Below, in pieces: positions 44,541 through 52,828 of a stretch of DNA of 64,000 nt (position 1 is its first letter; every line of letters begins with the position of its first letter). A program made the position numbers and the translations under genes. The notes beneath the pieces were generated by a model. That model made no database searches and had not been told where the DNA came from. It was given only the letters and a program-made list of their open reading frames with translations. The DNA comes from Pseudolysinimonas yzui (GTDB taxonomy: Bacteria; Actinomycetota; Actinomycetes; Actinomycetales; Microbacteriaceae): contig NZ_BNAI01000001.1 of assembly GCF_014653215.1 (NCBI RefSeq), positions 329,236-393,235 on the forward strand, given 5' to 3'.

Positions 44541-44576
44541 TTGAGTAGCCGCCGCAGGCGGCGTGTCGAAACCACC
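44536..44576 (+). repeat. REP-like palindrome, intergenic copy
   Basis: Outer arms GGTGGTT/AACCACC, inner stem GCCGCC-GCA-GGCGGC, with GAGTA and GTGTCGA between them. It has the same outline as 33039-33077. The gap before the YbaK-like stop is 6 nt. Confidence 0.75.
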
Positions 44577-44582
44577 CCCGAG

Positions 44583-45098
44583 TCACCCGACCTCGACGAC
44601 GGTGCCTCCCGTAATGCGCACGAGTTCGTCGTAGCTCAGGGGGAACACCGCGTGCGAGTGGCCGGCGGCCGCCCAGATCTCGGGGAACGTCTCGAGCACC
44701 GGGTCGACGAGGGTGTGCAGCGGGGAGGGATGCCCGACGGGCGCGACGCCGCCGATCGCCTGACCAGTCGCGGAGCGCACGATCTCGGGGGTCGCCCGGT
44801 CGATCGCGGTGACGCCGATGCGCGCGGCGAGGGCGACGGTGTCGACGCGGTGGCCGCCCGACGTCATGACGAGCAGCGGCGTGCCGCCGTTGTCGGGGGT
44901 GCCGTCGTCGTCGCCGGTGCGGGCGACGAACACGAGCGAGTTGGCGATGGCGCCGACCTCGACCCCCAGTGCGGCGGCGGCTTCGGCGGCGGTGCGGGCG
45001 CCGTCGGGGATGTGGCGGATGCGGTCGGCTCCGGGGACACCGGCGGCGAGCAGGGCGGCGCGCACGTTCTCGACGCTGCGGGGGTGGGTCTCGGTCAC
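44583..45098 (-). CDS. YbaK/ProX-type aminoacyl-tRNA deacylase domain protein
   Basis: The protein has 171 residues. AAALGVEVGAIANSLVFVAR, LLVMTSGGHRVDTVALAARI and TGQAIGGVAPVGH are the YbaK/prolyl-tRNA synthetase-associated domain motifs. It is distant from the YbaK at 29672-30139, so the window has two editing-domain paralogs. GTG 45098 is 6 nt after TATCGT. It lies, opposite in strand, inside the split gat locus. Confidence 0.88.
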   Translation of the reverse strand: MTETHPRSVENVRAALLAAGVPGADRIRHIPDGARTAAEAAAALGVEVGAIANSLVFVARTGDDDGTPDNGGTPLLVMTSGGHRVDTVALAARIGVTAIDRATPEIVRSATGQAIGGVAPVGHPSPLHTLVDPVLETFPEIWAAAGHSHAVFPLSYDELVRITGGTVVEVG

Positions 45099-45154
45099 GC
45101 TTCGACGATATCCAGAGAGCGAGGTCGAGGGCGTCAGCGCACGAGCTGTGGCAC

Positions 45155-46474
45155 TCATCTTCGAAGTCTCGCGGCGACTGGGGATCGAGCGGGCATCGGG
45201 ATGGGTCGCTGTGCGGGGTCGACGCTTCGGGGTGGGATGGCGACGAATCCATGGACCGGATCTCGGTCGATGACCCAGTGGTTGTCGTGGACGAGCATGT
45301 GATGGTGTCGACAGAGGAGGAGTCCGTCGCGGGTGTCGGTCTGCCCGCCGTGTTTCCAGGGAATCCGGTGATGTGCTTCACACCAGGAGGCGGGCCGGTC
45401 GCAGTCGGGGAAACGGCATCCGCCGTCGCGGGCGGCGAGGGCGTCACGCTGCTTCGAAGAGAACAGGCGGCGGGTGACGCCGAGTCGGAGGGGTTCGCCG
45501 TCATCCTCGAAGTGGACGGGGACGATGCCGGCGTCGCAGATGTGCCGGTCGGCGGTTTCCAGGGGGACGCCGTCGGGGTGGTTGCCGAGGAAGGCGGCTC
45601 CGGTGCGTTCGCGCAGGTCTCGGTCGGTGACGAGCACCCGCACCGCGTAGCGCTGTGCGCCGAGAAGACGGTCAGGGTCGGTTTCGGTGGCGATGCGGAG
45701 CAGGTCGACGAACGTGTCGAGGGCGATCTGCCCGAGGGTGCGCTCGTCATCGACGAGCTTCTTGGCCCGCTCGCGCTGCTCGTCGTCGATGAAGCGGGGT
45801 CCGCCGCGACGGGGTGAGGTGGCGGCGTCGTAGGCGGCCCAGTACGGCTCCGCGGAGTCAGGGTCGAGGAGCGCATCGAGGTGGGTCATCCCGTCGGAGC
45901 GGCGCGTCATGTGCCAGTACCGCTTCTCGCGCAACGCACGATGCCGATCGCGCACGTTGGCGGCATCCAGCTCGTCACGCAGTTCCCGCGCCCGCGCCGC
46001 CAACTTCTCGACCGACATCGTTGGCGCCAACGCGGCGAGCTCCTGGGCGGCGTCGGCGAGATCATCCGCCGCGACATCCTCCGTCGGGGTGCCGAGGCCG
46101 TTCTTGATGACGTCGGCCTTCACCACCGACACCGCACCCGACGCGACCCCGGTACCGACCGCGGCGAGCCACGGGTCGGCATCCACCGTCAGCAGCTCAC
46201 CGACGCGCACCAGGGTCTGCGACTCCCGCTTCGACACCCCTGACACCTGCTCGACCAGCTTCTCGGGCGTGCCGGCGCCGAGGCGTTGGGCGAGGCCGCC
46301 GAAGCCGTCTTCCCGCCGGGAGCGGTGCTTCACCTCCGCCGCGAACGACCCCAGCGACGCCTCCACCAGTCGCCGCAACTCACCCAGCTCGCGCGCGCCC
46401 GTGAGCAGTGCGTCGTCATCGAGCACACTCGGGTCGGCGCCAAGCCAGGTGACGGAAGGGGCGGAAGAGGACAT
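45155..46474 (-). CDS. DUF222-HNH endonuclease family protein
   Basis: The protein has 439 residues. The DUF222 helical region occupies most of the length; a C-terminal HNH domain reads CRFPDCDRPASWCEAHHRIP and LCRHHHMLVH with all expected Cys/His. This 13E12-like family is present in many near-identical copies in actinobacteria and behaves like a mobile or selfish gene. Start ATG 46474. Promoter region contains TCGAACGTATG. It sits between gatA and gatB. Confidence 0.92.
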   Translation of the reverse strand: MSSSAPSVTWLGADPSVLDDDALLTGARELGELRRLVEASLGSFAAEVKHRSRREDGFGGLAQRLGAGTPEKLVEQVSGVSKRESQTLVRVGELLTVDADPWLAAVGTGVASGAVSVVKADVIKNGLGTPTEDVAADDLADAAQELAALAPTMSVEKLAARARELRDELDAANVRDRHRALREKRYWHMTRRSDGMTHLDALLDPDSAEPYWAAYDAATSPRRGGPRFIDDEQRERAKKLVDDERTLGQIALDTFVDLLRIATETDPDRLLGAQRYAVRVLVTDRDLRERTGAAFLGNHPDGVPLETADRHICDAGIVPVHFEDDGEPLRLGVTRRLFSSKQRDALAARDGGCRFPDCDRPASWCEAHHRIPWKHGGQTDTRDGLLLCRHHHMLVHDNHWVIDRDPVHGFVAIPPRSVDPAQRPIPMPARSPVAARLRR

Positions 46475-46625
46475 GCCTCCATTGAAGCAACCGTCGAACG
46501 TATGTACTAGATAGACGAACCATTCTCAGGATAAGTCGTTGCGCCGCACCCTGTGGAGGACTCGACATCCGCTGCCGAACCGCCCACGGCATCCGCCCCC
46601 TCCCACGCCAAATACGATGGAGCAC

Positions 46626-48140
46626 ATGGCTAAAGCCGATCTGATGGACTACGACAAGGCGCTCGAACTGTTCGAGCCGGTGATCGGCCTCGAGATTCAC
46701 GTCGAACTGAGCACGAACACGAAGATGTTCTCGGATGCGCCGAACCCGGCGAACAGCGACAACCACGACGTCGCCCCGAACACGCTCATCACCCCGGTCG
46801 ACCTGGGGCTGCCCGGATCCCTCCCGGTGGTGAACGCGACCGCCGTCGAGTACGCCATCTCGCTGGGGCTCGCGCTCGGCTGCCAGATCGCCACGTCATC
46901 CCGGTTCGCCCGCAAGAACTACTTCTACCCCGACCTGGCGAAGAACTACCAGATCAGCCAGTACGACGAGCCGATCGCGTTCGAGGGGTCGGTGCCGGTG
47001 GAGCTCGAGGACGGCACGACCGTCGACATCCCGATCGAGCGGGCGCACATGGAAGAGGATGCCGGCAAGCTCACCCACCTCGGCGGCGCGACCGGACGCA
47101 TCCACGGGGCTGAGGCATCCCTCGTCGACTACAACCGCGCGGGAGTACCGCTGGTGGAGATCGTGACGAAGCCGATCATGGGCACCGAAGGCCTGGCGCC
47201 GGAAGTGGCGAAGGCGTACGTCGGCACGATCCGCGACATCGTGCGCGGCCTGCGCATCTCGGAGGCGCGCATGGAGCGCGGCAACCTGCGGGTGGATGCC
47301 AACGTGTCGCTCATGCCGCGGGGCTCGACCCAGCTCGGCACCCGCACAGAGACGAAGAACGTCAACTCGATGCGCTCGGTCGAGCGGGCGGTGCGCCACG
47401 AGATCCAGCGGCAGGCCGCCATCCTCGCCGCCGGCGGCACCATCCAGCAGGAGACCCGCCACTGGCACGAAGACAAGGGCACGACCTCGCCCGGCCGGGT
47501 GAAGTCGGATGCCGACGACTACCGCTATTTTCCGGAGCCCGACCTGCTGCCGATCGAACCCTCCGTCGAGTTGGTCGCGTCGCTGCGTGCGGCGCTGCCC
47601 GAGGCGCCCGCGGTGCGGCGTCGGCGGTTGCGTGAGACGTGGGGGTTCACGGAGCTCGAGTTCCGGGATGTCGCCAACGCCGGGCTGCTCGTCGAGATCG
47701 AGGAGACCGTGGCCGCCGGTGCGGCGCCGGCTCAGGCCCGCAAGTGGTGGACGGGTGAGATCGCCCGCCTCGCGAATGCGGCTTCTGTCGACGCTGCGTC
47801 GCTCGTTTCGCCGTTGCACGTGTCGGAGCTGATCTCGCTCGTGGAGGCGGGGGAGCTGACCGACCGCCTCGCCCGCCAGGTGCTCGAAGGTGTCATCGCG
47901 GGGGAGGGGCGTCCGTCGGAGGTTGTCGCCTCGCGGGGTCTCGCAGTGGTGTCGGATGACGGGGCACTGTTGGCGGCGATCGATGCGGCGCTTGCGGAGC
48001 AGCCTGACGTGCTGGAGAAGCTGCGGGACGGGAAAGTCCAGGCGGCCGGCGCGATCATCGGTGCCGTGATGAAGGCGATGGGTGGATCAGCGGATGCCGC
48101 CCGCGTCCGCGAACTCGTGCTGGAGCGGGCTCAGGGGTAG
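46626..48140 (+). CDS. gatB: Asp/Glu-tRNA(Asn/Gln) amidotransferase subunit B
   Basis: The protein has 504 residues. FEPVIGLEIHVELSTNTKMF, DLGLPGSLPVVN and SLVDYNRAGVPLVEIVTKP are GatB signatures; the C-terminal YqeY-like tail follows (GRPSEVVASRGLAVVSDDGA). It phosphorylates and transamidates Glu-tRNA(Gln)/Asp-tRNA(Asn). ATG 46626 is 7 nt after TACGAT (46613-46618), giving it its own promoter now that it is detached from gatCA. Confidence 0.97.
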   Translation: MAKADLMDYDKALELFEPVIGLEIHVELSTNTKMFSDAPNPANSDNHDVAPNTLITPVDLGLPGSLPVVNATAVEYAISLGLALGCQIATSSRFARKNYFYPDLAKNYQISQYDEPIAFEGSVPVELEDGTTVDIPIERAHMEEDAGKLTHLGGATGRIHGAEASLVDYNRAGVPLVEIVTKPIMGTEGLAPEVAKAYVGTIRDIVRGLRISEARMERGNLRVDANVSLMPRGSTQLGTRTETKNVNSMRSVERAVRHEIQRQAAILAAGGTIQQETRHWHEDKGTTSPGRVKSDADDYRYFPEPDLLPIEPSVELVASLRAALPEAPAVRRRRLRETWGFTELEFRDVANAGLLVEIEETVAAGAAPAQARKWWTGEIARLANAASVDAASLVSPLHVSELISLVEAGELTDRLARQVLEGVIAGEGRPSEVVASRGLAVVSDDGALLAAIDAALAEQPDVLEKLRDGKVQAAGAIIGAVMKAMGGSADAARVRELVLERAQG

Positions 48141-48273
48141 GGAAGTGCCGGCTATCGGCGATGACATGCGGGAGGGAGGCCCGTTCGATAAGGCGCGATC
48201 TGCGCTTTTCCTAGCCGCGGGCACCGCCGATCTCTCGACGTCGCGGTCGGTCGATTTCGCTAGGCTGCAGCCC

Positions 48274-48987
48274 ATGAACGCCGCCCGAGAGCTCGCCGAT
48301 CTGCTCAAGGAGTGGGCGAGGGTTGGGAAGACTCAGCGCGTAATCCAGGTTCACGGCGGCGACAATCGCGAGGCTTGGAGTCGGCACGTCTATGCGATGG
48401 ACCTTGTCGCGCAGGTGAACCGGGTTCTCTTGGCGATGGAGGCAGCTGGACGCCCGACCGAGCACTACCGGCGTTCGGAGACAGAGTGGGTCAAAGGCAT
48501 TGTCGTGCCGAACGTTCAATGGAATTCCCAGCACCAGTCGGACGCCGTCCTCGTCGCACAGACCACCATCGACCAGTTGCACGCACTTGCGGATGTGATT
48601 GATGGCAACCCCGAGGCTTACCACCTCGAAGAGGCCGGGCGCACCCAGTCTCTCGGCGCGCTCGACGAGTTGGTTGAGCTCCTGAACGATGACGAGATCA
48701 CCTTGTCGGTTCACGAGCGGCGCTACGTCTTCGAGCTGATCACCGCGCTGAAGACCGCGCTCACGGAGCATGAGACGTTTGACGCGATCGACCTTCTTCG
48801 ACGCATCAACGAGCTGGTGGGCTACCTCACCGATCTCGCCGAGCAGGTCGACGCTCTTGGAAACAAGAAGTTGGCGACACGGATTCGTACTCTGGGGCGG
48901 AAGGTTCGGCCCGTCGCGTTCCGCACGGCGATCGTGGGTGCTGCCGCGATCCAGACGGCGGCTGCAGCAAAGGAGTTGCTGCCCTGA
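48274..48987 (+). CDS. Hypothetical protein, helical (accessory region)
   Basis: The protein has 237 residues and is unrecognised. ELADLLKEWARVGKTQRVIQ and YAMDLVAQVNRVLLAMEAAG suggest a helical N-terminal domain. The middle has ITLSVHERRYVFELITALKT, and the C-terminus ends in a hydrophobic AIVGAAAIQTAAAAKELLP helix. The pattern is common in abortive-infection-type hypothetical proteins, but that is only impression. ATG 48274 is 7 nt after TAGGCT. Codon use is less G/C-biased than in gatB. Coupled to the next gene. Confidence 0.65.
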   Translation: MNAARELADLLKEWARVGKTQRVIQVHGGDNREAWSRHVYAMDLVAQVNRVLLAMEAAGRPTEHYRRSETEWVKGIVVPNVQWNSQHQSDAVLVAQTTIDQLHALADVIDGNPEAYHLEEAGRTQSLGALDELVELLNDDEITLSVHERRYVFELITALKTALTEHETFDAIDLLRRINELVGYLTDLAEQVDALGNKKLATRIRTLGRKVRPVAFRTAIVGAAAIQTAAAAKELLP

Positions 48988-49484
48988 TACTCGAGACGGG
49001 GGCCACCGCCGATTCAAACATTGCGCTGATCATTGCTCTGGTCGGCGTCGGAGCGGTCGCCGTCGGCGCAGTCTTGACCGGCGCATTCGCTCGGTGGGTC
49101 GCGGGATATACGGAGAAACGACAGCACGAGCGTTGGCAGCGGACCCAGCGGCACGCTGCCTACACCGACTACCTTCGCGAGGTCGATCGGACGATGCTGC
49201 TCGCCTCGGTCAAAATGACGCCGAAAACGAAGGATCAAATGCTGGTCGCGATCACTCCGATGGCCGAGGTCATCTCTACCATCTCTATCCTTGGGCCCGA
49301 GGCAGTGATTCGCCGGGCCGACGCGCTCCGCACCCAGGTGGCAACCACCATCTCCGAGAAGCGGAAGTCCGAGGGCTTCGAGGCCGCGCGAGTTGAGTAT
49401 GTAGTTGCTGTTCGTGAAGCACTCGGCATCGACCCGGAAACCGACGAAACCGTGATGAGATCTACTTCTGGCGCGACGAAGTAA
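48984..49484 (+). CDS. Small membrane protein with probable CTG start
   Basis: The protein has 166 residues if it starts at CTG 48984, which overlaps the preceding stop (CTGA) and lies 8 nt after AGGAG. The N-terminus is then one membrane span (NIALIIALVGVGAVAVGAVL) followed by a cytoplasmic helical domain (RTQRHAAYTDYLREVDRTML, MAEVISTISILGPEAVIRRA). The first conventional start (TTG 49074) would delete most of the span. Family unknown. Confidence 0.6.
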   Translation: MILETGATADSNIALIIALVGVGAVAVGAVLTGAFARWVAGYTEKRQHERWQRTQRHAAYTDYLREVDRTMLLASVKMTPKTKDQMLVAITPMAEVISTISILGPEAVIRRADALRTQVATTISEKRKSEGFEAARVEYVVAVREALGIDPETDETVMRSTSGATK

Positions 49485-49724
49485 GCCGAAAGGCGGGCTT
49501 GCAACACCTCTTCGATCACTTTTCGATGAAGGATCTGCTGCGCCGCTTGAGCTCCTCCAGCGAGCGCTCACGCTGTCATCCAGCGTTTAAGGCCATCTTG
49601 TATCGATTCGACATGTTCGGGGCGCAACGGGCAATCTTGCGATAGAAAACTTCAAACACGTTGAAGCTCTCTCTTGCCCGTTCCGTGCCGTATACTGGAG
49701 ATACCGTCGGGAAGGGAGTAAGAA
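49485..49724 (+). promoter_or_regulatory. Promoter region with nested inverted repeats
   Basis: 240 nt of lower GC. CGGGCAA/TTGCCCG (49628-49634 with 49674-49680) enclose CTTCAA-ACACG-TTGAAG (49650-49666). TATACT (49691-49696) is a good -10 box, and ribosome binding site AAGGGAG precedes the GTG at 49725. The repeats just upstream of the -10 look like regulator sites. Confidence 0.5.
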
Positions 49725-50180
49725 GTGGCGTTCGAAGTGTTCGACAAGCGCATGGCCCCGCTGGCCAAGGCGCCGAGTGTAACGATCCAGAAGCGCGGCA
49801 TCTTCTCGATCAACAAGGCGGCTCACAAGCTCATCGGGGAGCCCGAAACCGTCGAGCTGTTGTTCGACAAGGAGGCGCACGTCATCGCGATGCGTCCATC
49901 CGCGGAGTCGCACGCCTATACCGTTCGACCGCAGTCAGAGCGCAAGACCGGCCAGGTGATCTTGTCCGCCACGGCGTTCACGCAGTACTACGGCGTCGAC
50001 ACTAAGGTCAGCCGCCGCTACCAGCCGTACGAGCAGGACGGGATGCTCTGCATCGACCTGACCAGCCCGAGCGTCGAGGTGATCGGCAACCGTGCCAAGA
50101 AGCAGCATGGCGTCGAGGGCGAAGACGACGACCTGCTGGACGACGATGACGAGTTCCCCGAGGAAGACATGCAGACCTAA
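49725..50180 (+). CDS. Hypothetical two-repeat beta-rich protein
   Basis: The protein has 151 residues and is not assigned. Two similar halves are visible: VTIQKRGIFSINKAAHKLIG with VELLFDKEAHVIAMRP, and GQVILSATAFTQYYGVD with DGMLCIDLTSP. Each looks like strand-helix-strand, reminiscent of AbrB/SpoVT-like barrels. The C-terminus is very acidic (EGEDDDLLDDDDEFPEED). GTG 49725 has ribosome binding site AAGGGAG. Followed by a strong hairpin terminator. DNA binding is possible but not shown. Confidence 0.65.
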   Translation: MAFEVFDKRMAPLAKAPSVTIQKRGIFSINKAAHKLIGEPETVELLFDKEAHVIAMRPSAESHAYTVRPQSERKTGQVILSATAFTQYYGVDTKVSRRYQPYEQDGMLCIDLTSPSVEVIGNRAKKQHGVEGEDDDLLDDDDEFPEEDMQT

Positions 50181-50184
50181 ACAC

Positions 50185-50222
50185 TTCTGGCCTGATCCCG
50201 TTACAGCGGAATCAGGCCAGAA
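50185..50222 (+). terminator. Hairpin terminator
   Basis: TTCTGGCCTGAT (50185-50196) pairs perfectly with ATCAGGCCAGAA (50211-50222). It follows the preceding stop by 4 nt and directly abuts the structured leader of the next gene. Confidence 0.75.
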
Positions 50223-50225
50223 CCC

Positions 50226-50315
50226 GGCCCCGAGGAGCGCGGATGTTGACTGGTAGGTCATCACCAGCGTACCGAAGTTCGCTGAGACAGGGAGTCTCAC
50301 TTCTTTCTCGGGGCC
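50226..50315 (+). ncRNA. Multi-stem structured leader RNA
   Basis: A 9-bp closing stem GGCCCCGAG/CTCGGGGCC (50226-50234, 50307-50315) encloses AGCG/CGCT (50236-50239, 50280-50283), a hairpin CTGGT/ACCAG (50250-50254, 50263-50267) that competes with TGAC/GTCA (50247-50250, 50257-50260), and TGAGAC-AGGGA-GTCTCA (50283-50299). The ribosome binding site of the next gene lies about 10-20 nt downstream. It resembles a cis-regulatory RNA; no known class is recognised. Confidence 0.5.
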
Positions 50316-50343
50316 AAGACCCAGAAGGAAGAAGGTGGGCTTT

Positions 50344-51255
50344 ATGCCCAGCATTACCAGTTACTACGGGATCTCCGGACCCGTTCCGTTCGTCGATGTG
50401 AATGTCGAGGCCGACAACCTCCAGTTCCTCGACCCGCACGCGATCCGCCTGGCTCGCGGTCCGCAGCCGTTCGCGCGTGACGCGATCATCTGTGCCGACA
50501 CGTTCCTGCACGAAGTCACCAATTGCGTGATCAAGGGAACGCCGAGCCACGTGCTTCGTGGCGAGAACCTGCTCCAGCACTTCGAGGAGCCGTGGGAGAC
50601 CCGCCTCGGCATGTCCGAGACCGGCTTCAACGGTCACGGCGGCGCAGACGGCATCGGCACTCTGATCTGGGAGACGCTGAACGACAACGTGTCGGCGCTC
50701 GTTCGCATCGGCGTGCTGAAGCAGCTCGAAGACCTGCCGCTGTTCGTGGAGGGCGTCGACCGCGACATCACGTCAGACGTCACCACGCGTATCGTCTTCG
50801 GCCCTCTGGCCCGCTTCACCGAGTCGATGCTCGCCAAGTATCCCGAGTTCACCGCAGGCGGGCACACGGTCGGAACCTTCCGTCGCCAGGTCTGGGACCC
50901 GGTGGCCCGTGAGTGGGACGAGGCGGACTTCAACCTGCCGGTCGCGGACGGAAAGCCTCTGCTGCTCGTCCCGGTTGGCTGGGCACGTGCGAACCTGCTG
51001 ATGTCTGCGGGCCGCTTCTACGAGACCGCGGTGCTGTCGTACGCGCAGCTCGAAACGGCGGCTCGTGCGAAGAACGGGAAGCTGATCAAGACGCCGAAGG
51101 ACACGCTGAAGAAGCGTGACGGCCTGGGCCGCGGTCGCAACACGAACTACCGTGTGACGTTCCGCGCGATCGAGAACGAGGAAGACCTTCTCGCGGCGTT
51201 CAAGCAGTTCGTCGCGTCGAAGTACGAGAGCCCCGACAGCGGTCAGGCCGCCTAG
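50344..51255 (+). CDS. Conserved hypothetical protein (303 aa) behind structured leader
   Basis: Unrecognised by function. SITSYYGISGPVPFVDVNVE, FLDPHAIRLARGPQPFARDA and LGMSETGFNGHGGADGIGTL (a Gly/His-rich segment) are striking, as is GVDRDITSDVTTRIVFGPLA. The C-terminal third is basic (GKLIKTPKDTLKKRDGLGRG). No membrane span. The pattern LDP-h-x-R...D and the long helical tail could suit an enzyme, but no motif proves it. ATG 50344 is preferred; GTG 50335 is possible. It ends at a strong hairpin. Confidence 0.7.
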   Translation: MPSITSYYGISGPVPFVDVNVEADNLQFLDPHAIRLARGPQPFARDAIICADTFLHEVTNCVIKGTPSHVLRGENLLQHFEEPWETRLGMSETGFNGHGGADGIGTLIWETLNDNVSALVRIGVLKQLEDLPLFVEGVDRDITSDVTTRIVFGPLARFTESMLAKYPEFTAGGHTVGTFRRQVWDPVAREWDEADFNLPVADGKPLLLVPVGWARANLLMSAGRFYETAVLSYAQLETAARAKNGKLIKTPKDTLKKRDGLGRGRNTNYRVTFRAIENEEDLLAAFKQFVASKYESPDSGQAA

Positions 51256-51264
51256 CAGGCTGGG

Positions 51265-51296
51265 CGTCGGGTGGGAAGGATCGCTCCCACCCGACG
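51265..51296 (+). terminator. Bidirectional hairpin terminator
   Basis: CGTCGGGTGGGA and TCCCACCCGACG form a perfect 12-bp stem with an 8-nt loop. It lies between convergent genes. A second small hairpin (CGCACC/GGTGCG, about 51315-51333) faces the minus-strand gene. Confidence 0.8.
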
Positions 51297-51359
51297 TCGC
51301 GACCATTTGTAGCGCGCACCTTTCGGCGGTGCGGGGGCTCTACCGCGAGCAGCAACTGG

Positions 51360-52691
51360 CTACTCGTCTTGCGACGACAACGCGGCGGAGGGCAGATTCG
51401 CCGGCACGTCGACTTCTACTTCGACTTCTGCGTCGGAGCGCAGTCGCGGGGGCGTTGCCGCCCACGCCTTGAGGCGCTGGCCGATCTCCTCGTAGCTTGC
51501 GTCGACGGCATCCAGCACGGAGTCGATGAAGCCGCCACGACCGGTGGAGCGTTTCGAACCGGCCCCCGAGACGTGGGCGATGGTGAAGGACTTGATCTCT
51601 TTCGTCGGCTCGGTCGCGAGTTTTGCTGGGTTCTCCCGCACGTCTCGCAACAGTTCAGCGGCGTCGGCGCGGCCGCGGGCAAAGTGCGCCTCGATGCGGA
51701 GAGTGCCAGGGGAATCCTTGAGCTGCCGAACCAGCCAGTTGATGCGTGTGGTCGATCGGCCTTCGCGCGGTGCGTCGATGTCGAACGAGCAGGTGATCTT
51801 CGACGATCGCAGATCAACGACGATCGCGAGGTCGGAGACCGCGTTGGGGATCCGAAGCGCAGCCGAGAAGTTCCCGGTCTTCACAAGCCCCGCTGACAGA
51901 GCAGCCAAGCGCGACGCAGGGTTCGCAACCTCCGCGCGAGTGAGTACCGGTGTGACCTCAGCCCCCAGTCGTCGCCCGAGTCGCAGGGCCGCGAAGCGGA
52001 TCAGCGCATCGAAGCTCGACGAGACGTCGAGCGCGGCCTTGTCGCTTGCGCGCAGTGTCCCGGCCTGCACGGCATCCCGTACCGGCACCCACTGGGCGCC
52101 CATGTCTTCGAACGACATCGCGCCGGACTTCGGGTGCTCGAGGTATCGCACGAGTTCGCCGAGAATCCACGCCTGCTCGGGGTCGGCGACCCCGCGGTAC
52201 TCCTTCTGCATGACCGCTTGCGTGAGAACCTCGGTCCACGACCAGTGGTGCAGGGCGACCTTGCGCAGCTTGCGGCCGTCGACCGGCGTCGGGTGCACGC
52301 CGGGAGAAGGCGGCAACTGGTTCGAGATGGTGATGAGCGCGTCGAAACCGTTCTCGCGGGCGACGTCGAGATAGTTCTCCAGCTGTTGCACCGTGAGCTC
52401 GTTGGTGCCGGTCTTGACCTCGACGAGCGCTGTCCACGACTTCGAACCGCGTCGTGCGCGGATGAGACCGTCGGGGAAGATCCGTTTGCCGTTCAGATCG
52501 AACGGCACCTCGATGAAGGTCTCGAGTTGGCCCGACGGCGCGCCCAGCGGGCCGGTCATCACCCGCCCGAACTCCTTGACCGAGCTCATCACTGCGAGCA
52601 GCGCCGATGTGGCACGGCGCTCTTGCTCCTCCGCGCCGTTGATGCCCGAGGTGGGAATCAGCCGCGCGACATTCCAGGACTTCTCATCCAT
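51360..52691 (-). CDS. PD-(D/E)XK nuclease-like protein
   Basis: The protein has 443 residues. Near residues 60-120, FIEVPFDLNGKRIFPDGLIR and WTALVEVKTGTNELTVQQLE give a PD...(E)xK arrangement (PDG, then EVK) as in restriction-type endonucleases. The rest is a mixed region (LHHWSWTEVLTQAVMQKEYR; FARGRADAAELLRDVRENPA) of unknown fold. Related proteins are sometimes labelled stress response protein. In an accessory region it may act in defence, but nothing proves it. Start ATG 52691 is reasonable. Confidence 0.7.
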   Translation of the reverse strand: MDEKSWNVARLIPTSGINGAEEQERRATSALLAVMSSVKEFGRVMTGPLGAPSGQLETFIEVPFDLNGKRIFPDGLIRARRGSKSWTALVEVKTGTNELTVQQLENYLDVARENGFDALITISNQLPPSPGVHPTPVDGRKLRKVALHHWSWTEVLTQAVMQKEYRGVADPEQAWILGELVRYLEHPKSGAMSFEDMGAQWVPVRDAVQAGTLRASDKAALDVSSSFDALIRFAALRLGRRLGAEVTPVLTRAEVANPASRLAALSAGLVKTGNFSAALRIPNAVSDLAIVVDLRSSKITCSFDIDAPREGRSTTRINWLVRQLKDSPGTLRIEAHFARGRADAAELLRDVRENPAKLATEPTKEIKSFTIAHVSGAGSKRSTGRGGFIDSVLDAVDASYEEIGQRLKAWAATPPRLRSDAEVEVEVDVPANLPSAALSSQDE

Positions 52692-52828
52692 CTGATCCGC
52701 CTAGCGAGGTCGTCGTTGACTTGGCGTTGACGATAGCGCGCCACGACCGCGGTTTCGGGAGGCCGCGCTTCACGACGCGACGGCATCCCGTCGGTGTTAG
52801 GCTGCAACCTACCGCAAGGAGTCGATCT

